Under the pieces are notes generated by a model, which did no database searches, was not told the DNA's origin, and saw only the letters and a list, made by a program, of their open reading frames with translations. DNA of 64,000 nt from Flavobacteriales bacterium (GTDB taxonomy: Bacteria; Bacteroidota; Bacteroidia; Flavobacteriales_C; GCA-002722245), in assembly GCA_023251095.1 (NCBI GenBank), contig JAHEZL010000001.1, positions 62,001-126,000 on the forward strand, in the 5' to 3' direction. Both the position numbers and the translations under genes were made by a program. Of this stretch, positions 1 to 8,177 are shown in pieces (position 1 is the first letter of the stretch; every line of letters begins with the position of its first letter).

Positions 1-1
1 C

Positions 2-178
2 GAGATTTTTACTCAAATCAATAAGGTGATTGTAATGGAAAATGACAGCAATACCAATTCATTATTATTATCGCTGGTTATAGAAAACGGCAAGTTGGTG
101 CAATACAAAAGAACGCCAAAATGCTTTGATAAAACACTAACACCTAAGTTATTGAAGTTGATTGATCAGAACCAATAG
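2..178 (+). CDS. 3' end of a gene of unknown function (partial)
   Basis: An open frame runs from the left edge of the window to a TAG stop, giving about 58 residues. The piece is mildly hydrophobic in the middle (LLLSLVIENGKLVQYKR) and ends IDQNQ. I do not recognise a family in so short a tail. It converges on the FAD monooxygenase gene, leaving 27 bases between the two stops. It could also be a short ORF starting at the internal ATG at position 35, but the frame stays open to the window edge, which favours a truncated longer gene. Confidence 0.5.
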   Translation, partial: EIFTQINKVIVMENDSNTNSLLLSLVIENGKLVQYKRTPKCFDKTLTPKLLKLIDQNQ

Positions 179-205
179 TGTCTGTTCCTGTTTTTTTCTG
201 CAATT

Positions 206-1657
206 TCATTTTCTCTTTAAACTTCGTCCTCTCGGCTCATCAGCTTCACGCAACACAATTTCGGAATGAAGGAACATTGCAGCTTCGGCTGAATCATTCA
301 CTTTTGAAGCACTGCGTTCTAACATTTCCGATTCAAAGTCAGTTAAGACACTTTTTCTTAGTCCGATTTCTCTCCATTTAGAAAATGGTCTGCATCCTGA
401 AAAGATTCCACGAGCCAGTGCCAACCCATCCAGTAGCGCTTGATTCGCTCCTTGTCCTTTAAACGGACTCATGGGATGAGCTGCATCTCCTATCAAAGTA
501 GCCGGACCAATTTTCTGTAACAATTCCGGCTTTAGTAATTCGCGGTCATACACGGGATAGCCCGAAATTTTATCAGTTTTGGTAGCCGATAAAATTTGAG
601 GAATGGGATCGTGCCACTGTGCTCTGCGACAAGCCTCGTCCTTGAGTGCCTGAGGTCCCTGAGCACTCAAATCTTTAGCTTCTTTTTCTGTCATGGGGAA
701 GCTAAATTGCCACATCACCGAATCTAATGAATAGGGCATTATGTAGATTCGTTCATGGCCATTAGCGGTTTGAAATACCGTGGCTGAGTCGAGCAAAGAA
801 CGATCAACACCTTCAAGAGCACTCAAAGGACAAATACCCAATATCACAATACAACCAAGGAAACGCAAAGGAGAAATGTCTTCACCAATTAGCAAAGAGC
901 GCACAGTACTTCTGATACCATCGGCTCCAACCACCAAATCAGCTTTTACACTCTTCATCGCTCCATCAACCTGAAAGTTTAGTTCAACACCGGCTCCATC
1001 ACCTTCCTTAATATTCAACAACTGATGTCCCCACTGCACCGCATCATTTCCGCCTATTTGTTCCAACAAAGCTAAGCGCAAAGATTGCCGTGCGATATGC
1101 ATGTTCGTACGTTTCGGAGGCGTATTCTCATTTGAAGCCATCCATTTTCTCATCCCCCATTCACCAATCACTTTTCCTTCTGTGGTATGAACCACATGTC
1201 GTGTTGAAATTATAGCTTCCTCTAAAGAGAAAATACCCAAGCCCTCAATCGCTTTTCTACCCTGTTGCACCGTGAGTGCATAACCCTGAGATCGTACATC
1301 AAAACCATTGTCACGTTCATAAACAGTAAAAGGAATTCCGCGATGCAAACAAGCCACAGCCAGAGCCAATCCGCCTATACCACCACCAATAATGGCAACA
1401 TGAGGGTAATTTTCTTTATCGGCTATGGGATGACTAGCAGAAGCGACTAAGCCTGATCCGCCACAATGCGTGCATGAAGACAGATGACCCTTTGGACGAA
1501 GCGGAGCTGGTCCTTCGCCCTTCATTTTCTCAAATTGCTCTATTGCTGCATGATATTGGAGTCGCACTTTTTTACGGATCTTACCGCTTTTTTGGCCGCG
1601 TCCTTTGCATTCCAAACAGATAGTCCAGCTAGCCTCTTTATTTTCCACCTTTTTCAT
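206..1657 (-). CDS. FAD-dependent monooxygenase with N-terminal DnaJ-like Cys module
   Basis: Class A flavoprotein monooxygenase (p-hydroxybenzoate hydroxylase fold), expected to be cytoplasmic and to hydroxylate or epoxidise a small organic substrate using NAD(P)H and oxygen. The dinucleotide-binding GGGIGG lies at residues 91-96, the FAD/NAD(P)H DG motif (VVGADGIRSTV) near 243, and the ribityl-binding GD motif (LIGDAAHPMSPFKGQGANQA) near 390. Residues 1-70 are an addition not seen in the standard enzyme: CLECKGRG at C14/C17 and CTHCGGSG at C62/C65, two CxxCxGxG motifs like those of the DnaJ zinc-binding region, separated by a basic helix-like stretch. The 483-residue length equals a normal monooxygenase of about 400 residues plus this module. 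Fold is confident; substrate unknown. It has no operon partner. Confidence 0.85.
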   Translation of the reverse strand: MKKVENKEASWTICLECKGRGQKSGKIRKKVRLQYHAAIEQFEKMKGEGPAPLRPKGHLSSCTHCGGSGLVASASHPIADKENYPHVAIIGGGIGGLALAVACLHRGIPFTVYERDNGFDVRSQGYALTVQQGRKAIEGLGIFSLEEAIISTRHVVHTTEGKVIGEWGMRKWMASNENTPPKRTNMHIARQSLRLALLEQIGGNDAVQWGHQLLNIKEGDGAGVELNFQVDGAMKSVKADLVVGADGIRSTVRSLLIGEDISPLRFLGCIVILGICPLSALEGVDRSLLDSATVFQTANGHERIYIMPYSLDSVMWQFSFPMTEKEAKDLSAQGPQALKDEACRRAQWHDPIPQILSATKTDKISGYPVYDRELLKPELLQKIGPATLIGDAAHPMSPFKGQGANQALLDGLALARGIFSGCRPFSKWREIGLRKSVLTDFESEMLERSASKVNDSAEAAMFLHSEIVLREADEPRGRSLKRK

Positions 1658-1951
1658 TTACCAGAAGTACCAAGGTAATAATAGTCCGATAAAATATCCC
1701 ATAACGGCTGCTTTGTATAGGTAAGTTAATAAAACTAATTATATTCGCTTAGACTGTCGTGAACACAGAAGATTACTAATCTTAATTCAATGTCTCCCGG
1801 CAATATAAAGCCTTCCAAAACCCGCTGTAGCGTTTAACAATACAACAATTACTTAAAAATGAAAACACAGGAAATAAAATCATCAGAAAATAAATAAATT
1901 GTTGCTGCTCCTGTTTTTTCGGAACTTAAATCATCAAAAAACTTATTGCAC

Positions 1952-3511
1952 CTAATACCCTCTTGCCCCTTCCAGAGTAAGTCTTTTCCTTTTCAACACT
2001 TCTGAGGCGGGCATGATTTTAAAACCATTACCAATTAAGGTTTCTGCTATATTAAAATTGTTTTTTCTAATATTTGTTGCTATCGCCTCTCCATATGCTT
2101 CTTCGGTTAATGATTGAAAAAGCAAAGATGTGGAATAATATTCCTTAAACTTTGATTCTAATTGCACAAATCGCTTATTGGCTGCTGCAGTATTTCCCTG
2201 ACTATATAAATCCATTATAAGAGCTACTTCAACAATAAAACTGGCCATTTTTATATTTTCATCTTCTTTCATGTCAGGAAATTCCTTAACAAATTCATCG
2301 AGAGATGTTTTAAATAATTCGGGCTTTCTCAAATCTTCTATTTGCGACAACATTAATGCTCCCATTATTTTTTTAAGCTTTAAATAATCTGGTTTCAACG
2401 CCAGAGCCTCTTTACCTATCTTAAACTGTTTTTGAGTTTCCCATATATTAACATTATCAAAAGCCAATAAACGCTCATTAAAAAGAATATCCTTCAACGT
2501 GGCACTATCATTAATACAGTTTTTTGCACCATTTAATGCATTTTGAATCAGGCTGTCGGAGCTATTTGATTCATAAAGTGAATTTATTAAGCTTAAATAA
2601 TAAGCATGAGTTGCCTTTAACAACTCTGTGTTATTAGGATATTCATGGTGTAAACACGCCAACAAAGATGCATAATCAGAGGATGTTAATTTATCAGAAA
2701 TCCGCGTTAAATACATCATAAACGAATGTTCAATTCGTTCATCATTATTGAATTTATGAGCCTTAAAAAATTGAGAAAAAATAGCAAGATCCCTGTCGGT
2801 TGAAGTGAGTTCAATTGCATTGTTATTATAATGCTCACCAATCAAGTTCCACAAGTTGATTTTTTTTTCAGAAAGATAATATTTGGAAAAAAGTTCATCC
2901 GTACTACTTTTTGATATCTGTAAGTCGGATATTGTTTTTCTATCTACTAACATTTTAAGATATTCTTCTTTAAAACTTTTACTAAAAACCAGTGCATCAG
3001 GATTGTTGATAGTTGATTCTACAATATAATTTTCATTACCCGGAAAAGCAATTAAATAAACATGTGTAGGTGAACTCAATATCTGATAGGGAATATGAAA
3101 TTCATCGAATATTAATGCAAAAAGCGCACTTCCCGTTACACAATTAAAAAATCCTTTCTCATACAGTTCATGAAACTCTATGTTATAAGTGTATTTAAGA
3201 AGATACTTTTTCTTTACTAATTTTTGAATTAAAACAATTTTCTGGTTGTTGTTCTTATTATCAATCTTTTTTTCTTTTAATTGCGCTACAATATCCTTAA
3301 ACCAAATCCCTACTTCATTTACGTAAGTCTGGTCGCATCTTTTATTAAGCAATAAAAAATATTTAAGCTTATCATTTTTATCCAACGGCCCTTTTAAAAA
3401 GATTTGACGCTCATAGTCCGAAGAATATTCTAAAAATGAAGTAACATCGTTTTGAGAAAAAACCGGAAATAAATTCAAAACAACTACAATTAAAAGAAAA
3501 AAATATTTCAT
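1952..3511 (-). CDS. Secreted transglutaminase-like protein with helical repeat C-terminus
   Basis: The protein has 519 residues and begins with a clear signal peptide (hydrophobic 3-17, cleavage near FSQ/N at 20-21). Residues 115-170 look like a transglutaminase/cysteine-protease core: FNCVTGSALFALIFDEFHIP with C124, then PTHVYL with H150, then NYIVEST with E165. That gives a plausible Cys-His-acid triad. The remainder is alpha-helical and resembles degenerate TPR repeats, so the protein may be a periplasmic or surface enzyme with a scaffold. A 290-base spacer separates it from the FAD monooxygenase, and it is divergent from the PAS gene. The domain call rests on motif pattern only; the substrate is unknown. 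Confidence 0.6.
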   Translation of the reverse strand: MKYFFLLIVVVLNLFPVFSQNDVTSFLEYSSDYERQIFLKGPLDKNDKLKYFLLLNKRCDQTYVNEVGIWFKDIVAQLKEKKIDNKNNNQKIVLIQKLVKKKYLLKYTYNIEFHELYEKGFFNCVTGSALFALIFDEFHIPYQILSSPTHVYLIAFPGNENYIVESTINNPDALVFSKSFKEEYLKMLVDRKTISDLQISKSSTDELFSKYYLSEKKINLWNLIGEHYNNNAIELTSTDRDLAIFSQFFKAHKFNNDERIEHSFMMYLTRISDKLTSSDYASLLACLHHEYPNNTELLKATHAYYLSLINSLYESNSSDSLIQNALNGAKNCINDSATLKDILFNERLLAFDNVNIWETQKQFKIGKEALALKPDYLKLKKIMGALMLSQIEDLRKPELFKTSLDEFVKEFPDMKEDENIKMASFIVEVALIMDLYSQGNTAAANKRFVQLESKFKEYYSTSLLFQSLTEEAYGEAIATNIRKNNFNIAETLIGNGFKIMPASEVLKRKRLTLEGARGY

Positions 3512-3656
3512 CTCATATACTTTAATTAGGCTCTTACGGACTTATATTTTATAAATATAAGGCAATCTCCTTTACAATCTATTTTCTTAGTGGGAAGTAG
3601 CGAAAATATACATTTTTCCTTTTTTCAGCAAGGCATGAAATTTTAATGCTTTAATT

Positions 3657-4043
3657 ATGGACAAAAAAAAAGAGCTGGAAGAGTTGCACCGCAACATGAT
3701 TAAAGAGATTCAGGATTTTGCTATTATTTTACTTGATAAAGACGGTACTATTTTAAGCTGGAACATGGGAGCTGAAAAAATAAAGGGATATAAGGAACAT
3801 GAAATTCTGGATCAAAATTTCAATATCTTTTATCTGCCTCAGGACAGGCAGGACCGCCTTCCTGACAAATTACTGCAATTGGCCTCAAAGGAAGGTCGGG
3901 CCAAACATATTGGAAGAAGAGTGAGAAAAGATGGCACCACATTTTGGGGCAGTATTCTGATCACTGCCTTACACAATGAAAAACAAGAGGTGATTGGTTT
4001 CACCAAACTTACCCGCGAGTTAAGAGGCAATGAAACGGAATAA
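3657..4043 (+). CDS. Single PAS-domain protein
   Basis: A 128-residue protein that is almost entirely one PAS domain. It contains DFAIILLDKDGTILSWNMGA near residues 20-40, GYKEHEILDQNFNIFY near 45-60, and the C-terminal RVRKDGTTFWGSILITALHN strand pair with FTKLTREL, the PAC region typical of sensory histidine kinases. No kinase, GGDEF or HTH follows, so it would be a stand-alone sensor or adaptor. It may act with a separate kinase, or with the SpoIIE-type phosphatase 500 bases downstream on the other strand; that link is inference. The ATG is preceded by an AT-rich 145-base divergent promoter region. Confidence 0.8.
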   Translation: MDKKKELEELHRNMIKEIQDFAIILLDKDGTILSWNMGAEKIKGYKEHEILDQNFNIFYLPQDRQDRLPDKLLQLASKEGRAKHIGRRVRKDGTTFWGSILITALHNEKQEVIGFTKLTRELRGNETE

Positions 4044-4055
4044 GTAAAATATACT

Positions 4056-4223
4056 TTATTTTTTACTCAACGCGTAAATAATTCCAACAACTACGGCAAC
4101 AACAATCGCCGCCACAACAATACCTGTCCACGCTCCCGCTTTAAATATGCCGCCCACTACAGAACAACCGGATAAAGACAGCGCTACAACCAAAGATAAA
4201 AAGGGAATGATTTTATTTTTCAT
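4056..4223 (-). CDS. Small lipoprotein (55 aa) with one membrane helix
   Basis: A short frame starting at ATG 4221-4223 and stopping at TAA 4056-4058. It begins MKNKIIPFLSLVVALSLSGC, a textbook lipoprotein signal with the lipobox cysteine at residue 20. It continues into a Gly/Ala/Val-rich hydrophobic helix (WTGIVVAAIVVAVVVGIIYA) and ends LSKK. A purine-rich stretch (GAGAGGAAAA on the coding strand) lies about 7 bases upstream of the ATG. Tiny lipoproteins of this kind are common in Bacteroidota and have no known role. It overlaps no other gene and ends 13 bases from the PAS gene stop. Confidence 0.7.
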   Translation of the reverse strand: MKNKIIPFLSLVVALSLSGCSVVGGIFKAGAWTGIVVAAIVVAVVVGIIYALSKK

Positions 4224-4324
4224 AATTAAGTTTTCCTCTCCATGTTAAAAAATAATGCCATGATGTAGCTACTGTTCCCATTTTCTTATTAAGTTAGCCG
4301 AAGCTCATTTTAGCCTGACGACAC

Positions 4325-4555
4325 ATGAGAAAAAAAATAAGTACCTGGATTCTTGACAATCAAACGAAAGCTTTAATTATTCTCTTTTCAGTGATTTTTA
4401 TTTTAGCTGCTTTACTCCCGGAGGGCAGCGGTGATGATAGCGGGCAAACCGGAGATGGCGGCGGACGCGGAGTGGAAGTGGCAATGCCGGAGAAAAAAAA
4501 TCACAAAACAGAGTGTCGAGATAGCTTAACAGATAGTATAAAAAATGTTTTTTAA
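4325..4555 (+). CDS. Small single-span membrane protein, hypothetical
   Basis: A 76-residue frame: a basic N-terminus (MRKKISTW), one transmembrane segment at about 18-33 (ALIILFSVIFILAALL), then a Gly/Asp-rich polar tail (GSGDDSGQTGDGGGRG) and a Lys/Asp-rich end. I do not recognise the family. The N-in/C-out layout with a clean hydrophobic helix favours a real gene, but composition alone cannot prove it. Its stop overlaps the stop of the convergent phosphatase gene by four bases, which fits real gene packing. Confidence 0.45.
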   Translation: MRKKISTWILDNQTKALIILFSVIFILAALLPEGSGDDSGQTGDGGGRGVEVAMPEKKNHKTECRDSLTDSIKNVF

Positions 4556-6645
4556 ATCTTAACACCTATAACCAGCATATCATCTACCTGAAAAGACTGT
4601 CCCTGCCATTGTTCTATTGTATTTTTTATTACACTTTTCTGCTCATCCATATTCAAATCCTGAATAGAAAGTAAAACCTCATTGAATTGCTTTTGCTTGA
4701 ATTTTTTTCCCTTCGGACCACCAAACTGGTCAATATATCCGTCGGAAAACAAATAGATAGTATCTCCCTTTTGCACCGTTATTTTATGGTTATTAAACTG
4801 AGGCGTTTTGCCTTCACTGAATAATCCGATAGGAAACTTATCTCCTTTTATTACCTGAAGCTCCTTGTTTCTGATTAAATATAAAGGATTGTTAGCTCCT
4901 GCAAATTCAAGAATATTGGTACTTCTGTCCAATGAGCACAAGGCAATATCCATCCCATCCTTAACTTCTGTAATCTCATTTTCCTGTCGGAGCGTTTGCC
5001 GTACTTCCTGATTTAACTGATTGAGAATGGCAGCGGGATCCGTTAATTTATATTCCTGAACTATTTTATTTAAACTATTGTATCCCACAATGCTCATAAA
5101 AGCACCCGGCACACCATGTCCGGTACAATCCACAGCAGCAAAAAACACCTTTGAAGACGATTCGGAATTTTGTATTCCGGAACCCAACACATATTCACCG
5201 GTACGCTTTATGCCATTGGAAAAATGCATTTCATGCTCTACCCCAATTCCTTCAAGTACAGAGGAAGAAGAATGCATTTGGTCCACCCAATAAAAATCTC
5301 CACTTACAATGTCCTTGGGTTTATAATAAACAAAGCTATCGGGCAAAATATTTTTTATTGTATTCATAGGAGGGAGAATGGCTTTTTGAATTCTTTTGGC
5401 ATAGCGGATACTGTCTTCCATGCTTTTATTTTTTTCAACCAGTCCTTTCTTCTGAATTTCCAGAATTTCTTTTTGAATTTTCAATTGATCTCTTTGTTCA
5501 ATAATCTCCCCTTTCTGATGAAGTATCTCATCTTTCTGAAATTGAATTTCCTTTGTTCTTTCCTCTACTTTTTCCTTGAAATAATTAATGTGACTTGTTA
5601 TTTCTTCCGACATTTTCACAAAATTTATTTTTAAGGTTTCTATTTCATAGCTGGAAGATTCCAAACTCTCTGAAGGGAAATGCTCAAAATCGCTGTTTAC
5701 ATATCCTTTAATAGAATTGGTTAAACTGATGAGCGGCTTTGTAAGAGCAGAGGAAACAAAATAACTCAAAAATACAGCCAGCAGAATAATTAAAACAGCA
5801 GTTATAATAGCAATAATGTATAGTTCGTTATAAATAGCTTTCTCTGATTGTTTGGCAAATTTCTTTTGCGCTTCAAAATGATTTTGTATCCTGTCGATGT
5901 TCTTTGAAAGCTGCAGCATTAATCCGCTTTGTCCTTTTATTCCCAATGATTTTTCAACTGCAACCAGTTTATTAAAAAACAAATGGTAATTTCCAACTAT
6001 TGCTATAATCTCCTTTTTACGCGCAAATGGAATGGAAGAATTATATTCAATATCCTTTTTAACTTCTTCTATCAAAGCATTGAATTTGCTTACATAAGTT
6101 TCTTCTTTTCGAATGATAAAATCTTTTTCATGTCGCCTGAGCATTAAAATTTTTACTTGTTGTATTTCATTTCCGAGATTCATTAAATCATGGGCATAAT
6201 TCCTCATCTCCCCTTCTATACCAAAATCCTGAAACCCTCTTATGATCAATTGAGATTTTACTTCTTCAAAAATTTCACTGCACCTCTTCAACTCCATTTG
6301 CACACTATCAATAGATTCAGGTGTATTAACAGATTCAATATTATTTTGCTCCGATAAGAGTCTAAACCCTGCAGCAATTTCCTCTGAAATCATCTTTTGC
6401 TTATCCGAAATTGAACTGTGATTGGTTTTGAAAAAATCAGGGTTTATTGTTTCGCGATTTAAAAAATCCTGCTGCAGTTTAAAGTCCTTTAAACTCAGGA
6501 TGTATATATCATCCAGCGTTTTAACAATGTTTGAAACATTTTCCTTTTTCTTATAAAACCACACACTGGAGATGACGGCCAACAGTGAAATAGATGAAAA
6601 TAATAGAAAACATAAAAACAGTTTATACTTAACTCTTTTCAGCAT
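4552..6645 (-). CDS. Membrane-bound SpoIIE-family (PP2C-type) phosphatase sensor
   Basis: The protein has 697 residues. TM1 lies at about 8-28, an extracytoplasmic helical sensor at 30-270, TM2 at about 272-296, then a HAMP-like linker and a long coiled coil (KEKVEERTKEIQFQKDEILH onward) at about 350-410. The C-terminal third is a SpoIIE/PP2C phosphatase: GDFYW, VDCTGHGVPGAFMSIVG, DGMDIALCSLD and the metal-binding FSDGYIDQFGG. Such proteins dephosphorylate anti-sigma-factor antagonists in partner-switching pathways. No STAS or HPK antagonist gene lies nearby, so its target must be elsewhere. The tandem sensor-HAMP-coiled-coil-SpoIIE layout is typical of Bacteroidota. Confidence 0.88.
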   Translation of the reverse strand: MLKRVKYKLFLCFLLFSSISLLAVISSVWFYKKKENVSNIVKTLDDIYILSLKDFKLQQDFLNRETINPDFFKTNHSSISDKQKMISEEIAAGFRLLSEQNNIESVNTPESIDSVQMELKRCSEIFEEVKSQLIIRGFQDFGIEGEMRNYAHDLMNLGNEIQQVKILMLRRHEKDFIIRKEETYVSKFNALIEEVKKDIEYNSSIPFARKKEIIAIVGNYHLFFNKLVAVEKSLGIKGQSGLMLQLSKNIDRIQNHFEAQKKFAKQSEKAIYNELYIIAIITAVLIILLAVFLSYFVSSALTKPLISLTNSIKGYVNSDFEHFPSESLESSSYEIETLKINFVKMSEEITSHINYFKEKVEERTKEIQFQKDEILHQKGEIIEQRDQLKIQKEILEIQKKGLVEKNKSMEDSIRYAKRIQKAILPPMNTIKNILPDSFVYYKPKDIVSGDFYWVDQMHSSSSVLEGIGVEHEMHFSNGIKRTGEYVLGSGIQNSESSSKVFFAAVDCTGHGVPGAFMSIVGYNSLNKIVQEYKLTDPAAILNQLNQEVRQTLRQENEITEVKDGMDIALCSLDRSTNILEFAGANNPLYLIRNKELQVIKGDKFPIGLFSEGKTPQFNNHKITVQKGDTIYLFSDGYIDQFGGPKGKKFKQKQFNEVLLSIQDLNMDEQKSVIKNTIEQWQGQSFQVDDMLVIGVKI

Positions 6646-6825
6646 AATTTCTCTTTAGCATGCACTTAACAACAGTGTATTCTTACAAATGAAAAGGAAA
6701 ATTCATATGCGCAGATTAACCCAGTATTAATAAAAAGTTAAACTAGTGGTGAAAGTTAATCTCTTAACTTTTTCTTCATCTTAAAACTTCAGTATTTCTT
6801 ATACTTTTATCAAAAAAGGTAAGTC

Positions 6826-7314
6826 ATGAAAAAATTGGTTTTTATCCGGCACGCTAAATCAAGTTGGGAAGACACAACTATGAATGATCACGACAGGCCT
6901 TTGAATAAAAAAGGAAAGGAAGCTGCCATAACAATGAGTAAAGCTATAATAAGGCACGTAAACGAAAGTGATGCTGTTTTTTCAAGCACTGCCAAAAGAG
7001 CCAAACAAACCATTGAAATAATCACCCAAGGAGATGCTAAAATTGAATATAAACCTGCCTTATACACTTTTGATTATAAAGAATTACTTGCCTTTGTTAA
7101 AAAAATGGATGACTCTTTAGAAAGAGTAATCATTGTAGGACACAACGCTGCATTTACTGATGCAATCAATGATTTAAGCTCCAGTAAAATATTTAATTTA
7201 CCAACTTGCGGCATAGCTGTTTTGTTATGGGACGAAGTAATAAACTGGCAGAAAATTGAAAGTGAGTCGGCACGCATCATCTATTTCGATACTCCAAAGA
7301 ATTATAGAAAATAG
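6826..7314 (+). CDS. SixA-like histidine phosphatase
   Basis: A 162-residue histidine phosphatase superfamily member, the usual size for SixA. The RHA motif (FIRHAKSSWED) gives the phospho-accepting His9, and the second catalytic histidine is H106 in VGHNAAFTD. SixA of E. coli dephosphorylates phosphohistidine in phosphorelay or PTS proteins; for this Bacteroidota homologue the substrate is not established. The gene stands alone, transcribed away from the SpoIIE gene and converging on the DUF1361 gene with nine bases between stops. Confidence 0.85.
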   Translation: MKKLVFIRHAKSSWEDTTMNDHDRPLNKKGKEAAITMSKAIIRHVNESDAVFSSTAKRAKQTIEIITQGDAKIEYKPALYTFDYKELLAFVKKMDDSLERVIIVGHNAAFTDAINDLSSSKIFNLPTCGIAVLLWDEVINWQKIESESARIIYFDTPKNYRK

Positions 7315-7323
7315 GAACAAGCA

Positions 7324-7983
7324 CTATTTCTTTTCCTCCCTCAAAAACTGAATGGAATAAAACATTACATTCAACAAAAAGCCCATCAAAATTGTCATTC
7401 CCCAGGTTTGCGGATGTGAAAAGGGATCGGTGAATCTATCGGTGACATCATCCATCAATTCCTGAGGATTGTTTACAACATCCCAACTGTTCCAGCGGAG
7501 ATATCTGCCGAGATAAATTCCAAAACTTGATAAAAAGAAAAACAAAACGGTAAGTACCGTAATCATCCATTCTCTTAAATACTTTTTTAATAAGGAAATG
7601 ATGTCCATTAAACTCACGAAACCAAACATCAATCCGGTCCAGGCAAATGAAAAAATCATAATGAAGTCAAACCAAATGGGAGCCGATCTCCGCAAACGCA
7701 AATGAAATAAATCGGTTAGTATATAAGGGGAATTAGGGAAAAACAAGAGCCACACCACAATCAATAAAAACAACCATATTTTATTATTGAATTCTTTTAC
7801 CAAAACCCAGGTGCTTAGTAACCACGGGATTATAGCCAAAAATAAATTCCAGTTTAAAAACAGAAAAAGCTTTGTGCCCGTGAGCCAATATCTGGCTATG
7901 GATAAGCCGATGCAAAACACCGACATTACCATTAATAAAATCGTGATTTTGTAGCGACCTTTTTCTTTTAGTTTATTGCCCAT
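7324..7983 (-). CDS. DUF1361 family integral membrane protein
   Basis: I chose the internal ATG at 7981-7983 (MGNKLKEKGRYK), giving 219 residues; the frame is open 49 codons further upstream, but that extension is not membrane-like and would overlap the neighbouring gene. About six transmembrane helices are visible. The conserved block WLLFFPNSPYILTDLFHL followed by FDFIMIFSFAW and GIYLGRYLRWNSWD is characteristic of the DUF1361 family. The function is unknown. It is divergent from the U32-family gene with a 194-base spacer. Confidence 0.8.
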   Translation of the reverse strand: MGNKLKEKGRYKITILLMVMSVFCIGLSIARYWLTGTKLFLFLNWNLFLAIIPWLLSTWVLVKEFNNKIWLFLLIVVWLLFFPNSPYILTDLFHLRLRRSAPIWFDFIMIFSFAWTGLMFGFVSLMDIISLLKKYLREWMITVLTVLFFFLSSFGIYLGRYLRWNSWDVVNNPQELMDDVTDRFTDPFSHPQTWGMTILMGFLLNVMFYSIQFLREEKK

Positions 7984-8177
7984 GATTTTTTTTAGTAAAT
8001 CTAGGTGATCACTATCATGCAAATCCGCGCAACTATTAATCGTTGCAATAAACTTATTTATTGTAGCTAAATGACAATTATTTGAATATTTCAAAGCAAT
8101 GCCTTGTAAGAATTTCCTTATTAAAATCACATTATCTTCTTGCGATAGTTCTTTATTTATCAGACCTTTGCAAGCTC

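Noticed and set aside
5170-5634. 154-residue plus-strand frame opposite the SpoIIE phosphatase gene
   Set aside because: Antisense to the conserved phosphatase domain and coiled coil; no independent evidence of coding.
7984-8130. Upstream extension of the DUF1361 gene
   Set aside because: The 49 extra codons are not membrane-like and would overlap the neighbouring gene; the shorter start fits the family.
8082-8177. Upstream extension of the U32-family gene
   Set aside because: The extra 32 codons have no family match and overlap the open extension of the divergent DUF1361 gene; the family begins at the KKIEILAPAKD start.
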